Source of the DNA: Allomyces macrogynus ATCC 38327
Taxonomy: Eukaryota > Blastocladiomycota > Blastocladiomycetes > Blastocladiales > Blastocladiaceae
Direction of reading: 5' to 3'
NCBI GenBank assembly: GCA_000151295.1
Contig: GG745341.1
Span: forward strand, 158,494-222,493
Length of the DNA: 64,000 bases
Part shown: piece by piece, positions 1 to 9,072 of the stretch
Numbering within the stretch: position 1 is the first letter of the stretch
How the letters are laid out: each line of letters opens with the position of its first letter
Position numbers and translations under genes: made by a program
Notes under the pieces: model-generated
Told to the model about the DNA's origin: nothing
Seen by the model: the letters and a program-made list of their open reading frames with translations, nothing else
The model's database searches: none

Positions 1-214
1 GGCTGACGCATTCCACAAGACTCGTCAGCATATCCGCTCGTAGCAAAACGGACGGAAGGTGACGTGAGGGCGTACCTGTGCACAGCCGCTCGATGCGAAG
101 CCGCGTGTTGTGCAAGTAGACGAGGTCGGCAATGACCGTGTCGGCCGGAGTCGCGGCGGGGATCTCGGCAAGGAACAGTGACTCGTCGTTGGCTTTGAGG
201 TGGATCAGGACCAT
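1..214 (-). CDS. CFAP298: CFAP298 (C21orf59 family), first exon, gene runs off the window
   Basis: CFAP298 is a small conserved cytoplasmic protein needed for dynein-arm assembly and ciliary motility. The exon at 76-214 reads MVLIHLKANDESLFLAEIPA and continues to RLRIERLCT, which follows the start of the animal family (MVLLHVKRGDESQFLL...RLKVQRLCS) residue for residue in pattern. The exon ends in phase 1 at a GTACG donor (75-74). The intron (3-75, 73 nt) has a CTGAC branch-like site and a CAG acceptor, so only two bases of exon 2 remain. No other start is needed, because the ATG matches the family start. Its presence implies a flagellated organism. The family call rests on about 46 residues. 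Confidence 0.8.
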   Translation of the reverse strand, partial: MVLIHLKANDESLFLAEIPAATPADTVIADLVYLHNTRLRIERLCTGTPSRHLPSVLLRADMLTSLVECVS

Positions 215-566
215 GGTGCAGCGGGTTGCGGGTGGTTGTGGTGGTTGGGTTGCAGATTGTGAGAAGAGGATGGATGGTCGGCGAGATTTGAGGAATCGCA
301 GAGCGTGCGAGAAGTCTTCAACTGTCGTCGACGTCGGAGAGGTCGTTTGCTCCGTTTGCTCCGTTTGCTGTGTGCCGCGGCTGCTCAGTCGATTCCAGCA
401 CTCTCCAGCTTGCTGTCGGCGAACCAAGAGCGGGTTGTTGGCGAGATCAAGAGCAAGCAAACCAACAGACGAGCGCGGTATCATACATGAATTCATTTGA
501 TCTCTCAGCTCCTACTATACCCGCCCGACCCACGCGCTAGCTCCGTGCCCATCACAGGAGGCATGA
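215..566. other. Intergenic region between CFAP298 start and UBA3 end
   Basis: This 352-bp stretch should hold the CFAP298 promoter and the UBA3 3' end. The short open frames across it show no recognisable protein. I see no TATA box or repeat. Confidence 0.5.
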
Positions 567-2278
567 TTACTCGTAGTGCACCGTGGCACGCAGGCTCAGC
601 GGCAGGCTCGCGTCAGTGACCGTCATGGTCTCGCCGTCGTCGACAAACTCGCGCAGCGGCTTGGCCAGGTTGGGCCGCGTCGCCTGCTCGAGCGACTTGG
701 GGTTTTGCATGTAGAGGGTCTTGCTCGCTGTGCGCAGCGACGGCCGCTTGAGTTGCCTAGTTGATAAAGAACGAGAGAGGAGTGAGCATCTGGTCAAGAG
801 GTGGAGAAAAGCAACCACCAACACACGTACAAGTCGACGCGCTCCTGCAACAGCTCAATCACCTCCCCAACCGTCGCATCCTTGCCCACCGTCACCGTCG
901 TCTTACCCGATCCGCACACGGGACAATCGGGCTTGCGCTCCAACTCAAACGTGTACGTATACACGCCCGCGTCGCCCGTGTACATCATGTAATTGTTGAG
1001 CACCGGCTGGCAATTGGTCGCGAGCTTGACGGCCTCAAGCACGCACGCTGCAGCCACGACCGCGTTCGTCGACGCAATCGCCGGAATAATGTTTTTCACG
1101 ACCCCTTGGGCTAGCGAATACGTCACGCCGCGAATCCCGTACTGCTGCGCGCGGGCCAGCGCCTGGTCGTAGACCCACGTGATATGGTCCGGGTTGTCGC
1201 CGTCGAGCCGGTGGTCTTCGCCAAATTCCTTGGGCCATTGCAGCAGCGACGCCCATGCGACGCAGTGTTCGGGCAGCCGCGGGGTGTGCGCGATCGTGCA
1301 GATCGGGAACGCCGTCTGCTTGGTGATCATGTCGAGCGAGCACTCGTAGCACGCGCTGATGCGGGGCAGGATCACGCGTGCCTGGCCCTTGAAGCCTATG
1401 CCGAGGAAAGCACGCCGGTGGTCAGCTTTTTGGGCGGTGGGTGAGACGCGAAGCCGCGCGGCATAAAACCATACCCTCGGTACCGCCATCAATCAAGGGC
1501 TTGAGCGTCGACGGGTCGTCCTCGTCGTACATGTTGACGAGCGTCGCGTTCATCCAGCGGCGTGCCTCGATCGAGTCGAGGCCCGTGATGACAATGTTGA
1601 ACTCGCTGTAGAAATCCGTGTCCTTGTCCTGGATCTTGCAGAAATGACTCGTGGCGCGGTAGAGACAGCCGAGACAGAGAGTGAGCCGCAGAGAACGCCT
1701 CCAGCCCTCGCATGATCGGGAAAAGAACACGTACGGCGTCACCTTGACGTGCGGAATCCGCGCGTTGATAAACTTGGCTGCGACAATAGCCTTGGGACGA
1801 CCGATATCCTTTTGCCTGCCGCCGACACGCGCGTCATCCACGCCAAATCAACAGTCCGTCCCTCCAACTTGTCGCACCACGTCACTGCCGCGCACACGTC
1901 GCGTTTGTAACGTCCGTACCGGAACAAAAACTGGCGGTTCAAATTACTCAAGTCGATCGTGTCCATGTCGATGACGTGAATATCCGAGAACCCGGACAGC
2001 GCGAGCGCCTTGAGCAGCTCGCACCCAAGCCCGCCCGCACCAATCACGAGTACTTTACAGTCGTCGCGCAAAAACTCCTTGATCCCCTCGCCTGGCTCGA
2101 ACATGGACTCGTCGGTGAAGGGGCCCGCGCGGTCGAGGAATCGGTCCATGTGCGCGTGGATTCCCTTGGGCACCGGGAGCGTCGCGGTTGCGTCATCGGT
2201 CGTCGGGGTCGCCTCGGCGGGCGGGTGCGGTGCGTCGACGACCATGGCGTCAGCGGGTGCGGCCGAGTCGGGGAGCAT
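567..2278 (-). CDS. UBA3: NEDD8-activating enzyme E1 catalytic subunit UBA3, five exons
   Basis: UBA3 adenylates NEDD8 and carries it as a thioester to UBC12 for cullin neddylation. Exons are 2278-1920, 1815-about 1740, about 1634-1475, 1395-831 and 756-567; introns of 104, 79 and 74 nt join in frame with GT-AG ends. The ThiF fold is clear: nucleotide loop [17 protein letters not shown], then NLNRQFLFR split by intron 1, then QKDIGRPKA. The catalytic cysteine lies in [16 protein letters not shown]. Zinc cysteines are CYEC and CPVC, and the ubiquitin-fold tail includes [14 protein letters not shown]. Intron 2 is the least certain: the frame stays open through it, and the neatest acceptor loses about three family residues (FCK). 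The partner APPBP1 is not in this window. Confidence 0.93.
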
Positions 2279-3170
2279 GTCGTCGGAGAGGCTGGGAGCG
2301 CGCGGCTAGGAGTGGTTGAATTGTGCGCGCGTGCTGTGCAGCCGTTGCGCGAGGATTCGATCGAGCCAGACGCGGAAGTGTGAAGTGCACTGTGACTGCG
2401 CGACCTGAGCCTGAGCGACCACGTCCTGCCAGCGTGCCATCGAGTCACTCTCCATGACCGCGTCGTCGCCACCGCCGCACGTCGCCGACCACAAGCCCAC
2501 GGACAAGGCCCAAAATCATCCAGAACTTGCAGCAAACGCAGCATCAGCACCAGGGATAATGCGGGATGCGTGGGGTGGGCGACCTAACATAGTGCGCTGG
2601 GAGTGTGCATGGCTGAGAGTGGTTGTGGGGCGGACAGGCGGTGAACACTTCAAACGCAGGCTCTGTCAGGGTGGGGCGCGCCACGCGCTGCAAACGAGGA
2701 AATCATGGAGATGGAGTAAAAGGGAACGAGTTTTGATCTGTCATTGGATTTCTTTCAGAACGAACAGTCTCACTGAAGACAATGAGTTGCGTCTTTGTAT
2801 TGACCACGACCTGGCACAGAAGATACCGATAACATGCCATCTGCACGTCCTTCTTGCTCGGCGTCGCGTGTCGGTGCTCGTCTTGATCAATGATAGCGCG
2901 CGCAGTCATTCTCTGGACCTCTCGTCTGTCGCCACACCGCCACAAAATCTCTGACCCAAACTTCGCGCACGGACATGACCCAAACTCGCCCACCTGATTG
3001 CTGCAAAATGCGAAATGCGTGAGCTGGGCGACTCGGGGCGTTGGAATGGCGAGAGAATGTGATTCAGCATGGCCCGGCGCCTGCACAACCGTTCTCCCGC
3101 CAAGCTTGATCTTTGACCAAGCACCAGCTTCATTACACCACACGAACACCAAGCCAACTGCACCAGCGCC
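2279..3170. other. Intergenic, divergent promoter region
   Basis: About 890 bp separate the divergent UBA3 and LURP-like genes. Overlapping open frames occur on both strands, but none resembles a known protein and the base composition is ordinary. I see no tRNA, repeat or clear TATA box. Confidence 0.5.
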
Positions 3171-3869
3171 ATGGGCGGCACCTCGTCCAAGTACGACGGC
3201 TGGCATGTCAGCAACAACGCGCTGCGCGGCACGCGCTACGATCAGATTGTGCTCGTCGACGACGCCTATGTCCTCCCCGACGACGAGCCTATGCGCCATT
3301 TCCTCCTCGAGCACCGCGCGGGACTCTCTCTGTCAGGCTACTACAACGTCCTCGACGCCGCATCGCGCACGCTCGTCTTCTCGACCGAAGGTCGCGCATT
3401 TGGCCAAAAAGAGTTTGAAGTCGTCGACGTGCGCACCAACACGCCCGTCGTCAACGTCTACGAGGAGCTCTTCACGTTTGGCTACGTCTACAAGTACGAG
3501 CTGCGCCGCCCACGCGCGATCGCACCCGGTTTGGAGGGACGTGCGCGCGAAACATTGGCCACGATCCAGATTGAGGGCCATTCGCCGCGCGGCACCTTCA
3601 ACCCAAACATGACGATGCGGTGCCAAGTAACGCGCCCGGATTTGACCGCGACCATCACGCTCAAGGTCAAGGGCGGCGCCTATTTCGTGTTTCTCGGGCA
3701 CCCGATGGACCAAGGGGCCGTGCTGCTCGCGCGCGCCGCCATGGACCGCAAGTTTTTGGAGGGCGACACGATGAAGTTGACAGTCGCGCCGGGTGTGGAT
3801 GTCGCCGGGATGGTCGCGTTGTGTGTTCTCGCCGACGAGGCGCAACGGCGGTGGCGTAAGAATGATTGA
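3171..3869 (+). CDS. LURP-one-related / scramblase-like (tubby C-terminal fold) protein, copy 1
   Basis: A 232-residue single-exon protein of the LURP-one-related family (DUF567), which shares the tubby/phospholipid-scramblase beta-barrel. Evidence: the N-terminal strand pattern RAGLSLSGYYNVLD...LVFSTEG, and the C-terminal signature DTMKLTVAPGVDVAGMVALC followed by VLADE, which matches the family ending (APGVDAALILALCVALDE). The start MGGTSSK fits an N-myristoylation signal (Gly2 with small residues at 5 and 6), so membrane attachment is possible. A closely related copy follows 400 bp downstream in the same orientation. Biochemical function is unknown for most of this family; lipid binding is inference. 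Confidence 0.75.
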   Translation: MGGTSSKYDGWHVSNNALRGTRYDQIVLVDDAYVLPDDEPMRHFLLEHRAGLSLSGYYNVLDAASRTLVFSTEGRAFGQKEFEVVDVRTNTPVVNVYEELFTFGYVYKYELRRPRAIAPGLEGRARETLATIQIEGHSPRGTFNPNMTMRCQVTRPDLTATITLKVKGGAYFVFLGHPMDQGAVLLARAAMDRKFLEGDTMKLTVAPGVDVAGMVALCVLADEAQRRWRKND

Positions 3870-4272
3870 GTGAGTGCCCGCTGACGTTGTCGTCAGGTGG
3901 GAGTGGAGTCGCTGCGATAGTACATGGACCACGCCCAGAAAACAGGGAACACGTTCGAGAAGGCGTGCTGCACGGGCGAGTCAAAATAATGGGAACTCAT
4001 TGCACATTTTGCTGGGCCGCAGGCTGGTCTGGAAATTACGGCCCATAATCGATGTGAAACGTTCCGGCATTAATGGCCGGTGTACCTGGCGGTTTCGCCA
4101 CTTCGTTGTCTTGTTGCAAGCGTGCGCGCGCGCGAGGGCCTCTGGCAGACCGGCGTCCGATATTTATCGCACGTCCATCGTTCTGTTCTCTCCCCAGTTC
4201 GCGAACCCGCCTTTCCTCTTCACGAACCTATCGAACGCTTTCGCTTCAACAGACTCTCGTTTCCGATGCTCC
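3870..4272. other. Spacer between the tandem LURP-like genes
   Basis: A 403-bp spacer. The frame of copy 2 stays open upstream to 3874, but the ATG at 4273 (MGGTQSK) matches the start of copy 1 and is the better start. A TATTTAT element lies at 4161-4167, about 110 bp upstream of that ATG. Confidence 0.5.
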
Positions 4273-4959
4273 ATGGGCGGCACGCAATCCAAGTATCAGC
4301 ACCGCCAAGTGACTGATGACGCGCTGCGCGACTGCAAGTACGCGCCGCTCATGGTCGTGGACGAGTCGTATGTGGTCCCGCTCGACCAGCCAATGCGCAC
4401 CTTGCTCGTCAACGAAACAAAGTGGAGTCCCTTTTCGGCCGACAACGACATTCTCGACCCCGAGACCAAGGAAAAGCTGTTTGTCTCGTCGGGCAACGTG
4501 CTCGGGTTTGACGCGTTTGAACTGCTCGATTTTTCACTACGCAAGTCGGTTCTCGTCTGCCACTCGCGCGACCTCCTGTTCAACTCGCTCTTTTCGCTCC
4601 ACCGGCTGCCGCTTCCCGACGGAACCAAGGGCGACCGGCTCGCATCTATTGGGATTGATGAGCACCAAAGCCACATGACGGTTTTTTGTAAGCTCTCAGA
4701 CGAGCGGTACAAGGACATGCCCGGGATCTACGTCAAAGCCGCCAGCAATGACATGTACTTCTTTCTTGGGCACCCAAAGGAGCCAAGCTCGATTTTGCTC
4801 GCGCGCATGGACGCGACGCGCTCCATGTTTGTGCCGGATTCCATGGAGCTCAAGATCGCGCCGGGCGTCGATATGGCGCTGATCGTGTCGCTGTGCGTGC
4901 TCGCGGATTACGCGCGCCGGCAGCGGGAAGCGGCCAGGAGGGGGGCAGCCGCCGCATAA
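4273..4959 (+). CDS. LURP-one-related / scramblase-like protein, copy 2
   Basis: A 228-residue tandem paralogue of the preceding gene. The shared features appear in order: MGG start with possible myristoylation (MGGTQSKY), a DQPMRTLLVNETKWSPFS strand near residue 38, FFLGHPKEPSSILLARMD near the end, and the family tail MELKIAPGVDMALIVSLC with VLADYARRQ. The basic/alanine tail (RREAARRGAAAA-like) is not shared. The upstream in-frame extension is unlikely to be translated because it has no counterpart in copy 1. Function is unknown; a peripheral membrane role is inference from the fold and the glycine-rich start. Confidence 0.73.
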   Translation: MGGTQSKYQHRQVTDDALRDCKYAPLMVVDESYVVPLDQPMRTLLVNETKWSPFSADNDILDPETKEKLFVSSGNVLGFDAFELLDFSLRKSVLVCHSRDLLFNSLFSLHRLPLPDGTKGDRLASIGIDEHQSHMTVFCKLSDERYKDMPGIYVKAASNDMYFFLGHPKEPSSILLARMDATRSMFVPDSMELKIAPGVDMALIVSLCVLADYARRQREAARRGAAAA

Positions 4960-5525
4960 AGACCAAGCACGCACCCCGGCGCTGGGCGCGGGCTCGTGTG
5001 TGCCGTTTCTTGTCGGTTGACCGGGTGGACATAGACGAATGGGACATGGCGCGCGCACCACGCCAGTCGGTTGAAGTAGCTCAGATGTCATGGGCGTCCA
5101 TATTTTTGGGAAAATTTGGGAAACGTGGTTGTGGACTGTAGTTGCGTTTGCGCTTTGGGCGTCGTTGAGTGCAGGCACTTTCCTGCGGCAGTCGTCGCCA
5201 AGCCAGGCACTTTCCGCCATGTGTAGGTAGGTGTCGTGGGCCGCTCAGGCCACACTTGCTGCCACTGCTGCCTGCCGAGGTCGCGGCACCATTCACCATC
5301 CTCGCCCAGCAGCATCTCTCAGCTCACATCGTCCGCCACATGCTGCAACACTCCAGCGCGCCATGGGCCCGATGACCGGCCGGCGAGGATGCTCCGGCTG
5401 CTGCTGCTGCCGCGGGCCTTGCGAGTTCCTTCTCTCCTCCTGCAGCACACGCGCATCCCCTCCGATCAACACCAAGCGACGACCAACAACCGAACCAGCA
5501 CCTTGACAAGACCACCAAACCCATC
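4960..5525. other. Intergenic region
   Basis: 566 bp between two genes of the same orientation. Open frames on both strands have no recognisable similarity. It presumably holds the 3' end of LURP copy 2 and the promoter of the next gene. Confidence 0.45.
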
Positions 5526-8500
5526 ATGGACGGGACGACCATCGCCGCGTCGGAAGCGGGCACTGTGCCGTCGCCTTCTCCACCGCCCAGCGCACGCTCG
5601 CGGCGATACGACACTTCCACCATCGCCGCCCTCTCGCGTGCGCTTGCAGCCGCGCACGAAGGATCGGAGGTCTCTCTCTCGTCGTCGCACTGCACGTCCA
5701 AGGTTGCTGACAGCATCCACGACGCGGTCCTGGAACTCGCGCACGTGCTCAACTCGCCGACCGTCCTGTCGACGTCGACGCGCGAACTCGATAGGCCAGT
5801 CATGGGCACCGATATGATGGGACCTGCTTTGGCCGTACTGCAGGGGCTCGTCGAGCAGTGCGTCATGACGATCGAGGACTCTGTTCAAGTGATTGCGCGA
5901 CTGGAGGACGAGGTCGGGCGGCTGCACTCGCAGGTCGCGGAACTGCAGGCAACCAAGGCCGCCGCCCGGAAGCGCATCTGTGTCTGCAACACCGAGGAAC
6001 ACCCTGAAACTGGGTCGGACGGGGGAGAGGACGGATCGCAGCACGACGAGTCGACGGGTGCAGCGGAGGCCGCAGAGCAGACCGAGACGGCACTCGTCCC
6101 GCGACGCGATGCAACCCCCGCAACAGCAGTAGCTGCCCCGATCCCCGACGAAATCTACACGCGGCTCGTGTTTCTCGAACGCACGTGCGACTTTCTCCTG
6201 CGGCGCGGATCGGCCGCCTCGATCCCGCGCAGTATGTTGCCGCGGCGCACGACCATTGTCACAGCGACCATGGACGCCGACGCGCTCCCGTGGCCACCAA
6301 CGTTACTTGCCGGAACGACCCGTGCCGGCCGCGGGACCGGCGGGCCGCCCCAGGCGCGGATTACGATGACGACCACAACGACCGGATCGGCCGCAGTCGA
6401 TCCCGAAGACGAACCGATGCGCACGCGGCACGCGTCCGTCCGTCGCCCACCGCGCCGGTCGAGCGGAACCGCCTTGTCATCGTCGCCACGGCCGACGGCA
6501 GTCGCGCCGCACCCAACGACCCCGCCGCGCGCGACGCGCATGTCGGCGGGAGTCCGGTCGTCGGCAACGACCGTGTTTGATGGGCGGCTCTCGCAGTACC
6601 TGCTTCTCGCGCCTGCGGGACCGAGCGCGTTTGCGAGTGTTTCGCCGCCGCACCGGAAATGGCTGCTCGAGCAGAAGCGGCTGGCCGAGGCCGGCGCGTT
6701 CTCGCCTGTGGATGTGGGCACGCCGCGGTCAACGGTGCAGGCGAAGGGTCGGATTGCGGAGATCTTGGACCAGGACGAGATGGATGTGATTTCGCCGCAC
6801 TCGTCAAGCTCGCAGCCGAAAGCGCGCAAGATGGCGGATTTGACGGTATGTCCTGCGAGATTGATTGCTTTGGGATGAATGTTTCGTGGACTGATGGTGG
6901 TGGACATGGTCGTGTAGCCCGAGGAAATGAAGATTGTGATGACGCTCTCGTCCAATGAGCACCTCAAGCAGCCGATCTTGCCGCCGTCCCGCAATTCGAG
7001 CCGATACGATTCCATGGCGCGCGGCAGCAGCAGGAGTATGTTTGTGCGCGATCCGATTTGCACTGCGCTATTCACAAGTTGACGGCTGTTTAATCGACCA
7101 ACAGAGCCGTCGCCAGCATCTAGTGATCACGACGAGCACGAAAGGCCCGGTCCCGCAACACCGCCGCTCGAGGAGGAGGAGGACCCACCCAAGCCGGAGC
7201 TGCCGTCGCGTCGCAACCAGGTCGATCTCGACTCGAGGCTATTCGAAACGATGGAGGCAATTATGCCGCATATTATCCACAACGAGGCTAGTCAAGGTAC
7301 GCACTTTGTTTTCCGTTTTCGATCCGGGGCCGCAACAACTGCTCACGACGATCCCTCGTTTATAGGAGGTTCAAATCCACCAGCAGCGCCGGTCGCGCAC
7401 GTTGACGCTCTTGCGCCTCTACCGGCACTCAAGCCAATTGGCCCCTCGCCGGAAGCCACGTCCATGGACCTGTTCCACTCGAGCTCGAGCGACGAGCACA
7501 CGGCGATCCGACTGAGCACCTTGTTCACCGATACGGCGCCCGCGGATCTCGTCTCGATTCGCGACCCGTCATTGTCGCTCCCTCGCGGAGTGGCCCCACT
7601 CGATTCTCTTCCGCGTGGCAGAGGGACCGTAACCCCATTCGAATCGCTCCAACGTGGTGGAGTTGGAACCGCGACACCGTACGACTCGCTCGAGCGTCCT
7701 GCGCCGGTTTTGCACGAGCCTGTGGATTCAGATCGCGCCACGGCGACGAGCCCGACGATTCACTGCCATTTGCCCACGACGCACCGGAAGCCGAGCACGA
7801 AAAGCACGTCGACTCGCAGTTCACGAAGCGGTGGACTGTTGGGCCGACTGCTTTCTCGCCGCGGATCACGACCCTACAATGCCACCACTGCCGCTGCTGC
7901 GACAGCAGCCGACCAACCGGCCCAGATTGACGCACCCGACGACGGCACAGACATCGGCGACCTGCTCCCACTCGCCGACACCGTGCAGCTCGTTGCGACC
8001 TACTTCACGAACCTCTTTGACGACGCAGTGGCCCTGTTTGAGCATCACTACGGCACGAGCGACGAAAAGTACACGTTTGTCGCATCAATCTTGTTCGACA
8101 CGCTCCTGCGCATCCAGGCCGATGCGCCACCACCCACCCACCGCCGCGCCGTGGCCATGGTCGCGCGTCTTGCCGACCCGAGCGACGGAATGCACACGTC
8201 GCTGTTTTGCCCACCGGACGTGGCCGATACGCCGTGTATGGCGCTCGAGCGGCGGTACCCGCGGCTGGCTGGGAACGCTGATACGGATACGCCCCCATCG
8301 GCCGGGTCCGCGACAGTCGCGGCGGCGGCGAACATGTCGCCCGTCGCGATGCTCGTGCACCGGCTGTACACGCTTGCGGTGATGGTGGATGGGCACCGGA
8401 ATCTGGCGTTTGGGTTTCCGCCGACGTGGGAGCCGAACGAGTGTGTTGCGCTGAACGCGATGCCGCCGGCCGTGCTTGCGGCCGTGGGCGGGGTGGGCTC

Positions 8501-8843
8501 GCGACGCGGGAGCGCTGGCCGGGTCGTGGCAGCGGCCGCGGCGGTCGCGTCGCCGATGCGTGTCGCGTGCCCGCCGGCACTGCTGCCGCCGTCGCGCCGT
8601 GGTGGCGCCGACGCGGGTGGGGTGCGCGTGCAGATTGTCGCGCCGGGACTGCATGTGGTTGGCGGCCGGCTGCCTGAGCACGATGCGGGCGTGGCGAGGC
8701 CGCACGGGTTCCTGGCGCGCGCGTTCCGGTCGGCGGTCGGCGCAGATCGCAAGGCGAATGCATCAACGTTGACACGCGGCGCCACGGTCACCGACGAGGG
8801 GCGAGTCGTTGTCAAGGCCAAGGTGCTCTTCCCGACTGTATGA
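5526..8843 (+). CDS. Uncharacterised Ser/Pro-rich protein, four exons, about 1,035 residues
   Basis: Exons 5526-6845, 6918-7035, 7105-7296 and 7366-8843 join in frame through introns of 72, 69 and 69 nt with GT-AG ends. I do not recognise the product. Residues about 115-150 form a short amphipathic coiled-coil-like helix (SVQVIARLEDEVGRLHSQVA). Residues about 200-560 are Ser/Thr/Pro/Arg-rich and probably disordered, with an acidic EEEEDPPKPE patch in exon 3. A mostly helical section near residues 700-800 (VATYFTNLFDDAVALFEHHY and FVASILFDTLLRI) is the best candidate for a folded domain. The C-terminus is basic and alanine/glycine-rich. No signal peptide or membrane segment is seen. It could be a lineage-specific scaffold. 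Confidence 0.7.
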
Positions 8844-8954
8844 TCGCACACGTGTCGCGTTTAGGATCGAGCCAATTTGGTCCAGGGAAAATGTAAATGA
8901 GGAACCGGTGCTTGGAGCTTGAAAAGAGAAACGATTCTGGCGTCAAGTCATGGT

Positions 8955-8960
8955 AATAAA
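8955..8960 (+). promoter_or_regulatory. Possible polyadenylation signal AATAAA
   Basis: AATAAA lies 112 bp past the stop of the preceding plus-strand gene and before the end of the convergent minus-strand gene. The position suits a 3'-end signal; one hexamer is weak evidence. Confidence 0.35.
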
Positions 8961-9072
8961 CGATGAATGCTCTCTATCGTCTATTCAACACCCCAGTCCC
9001 ACGGCCATCCATTTGCCAGAGTGCAACCCGACCGGCCCAGTCCCCTCCCGTTCCACGCGCCCCCTCCCATCC

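Noticed and set aside
7366..7385. Sequence like a tRNA B box (GGTTCAAATCC)
   Set aside because: Lies at the start of a coding exon; no A box or cloverleaf arms at the right distance.
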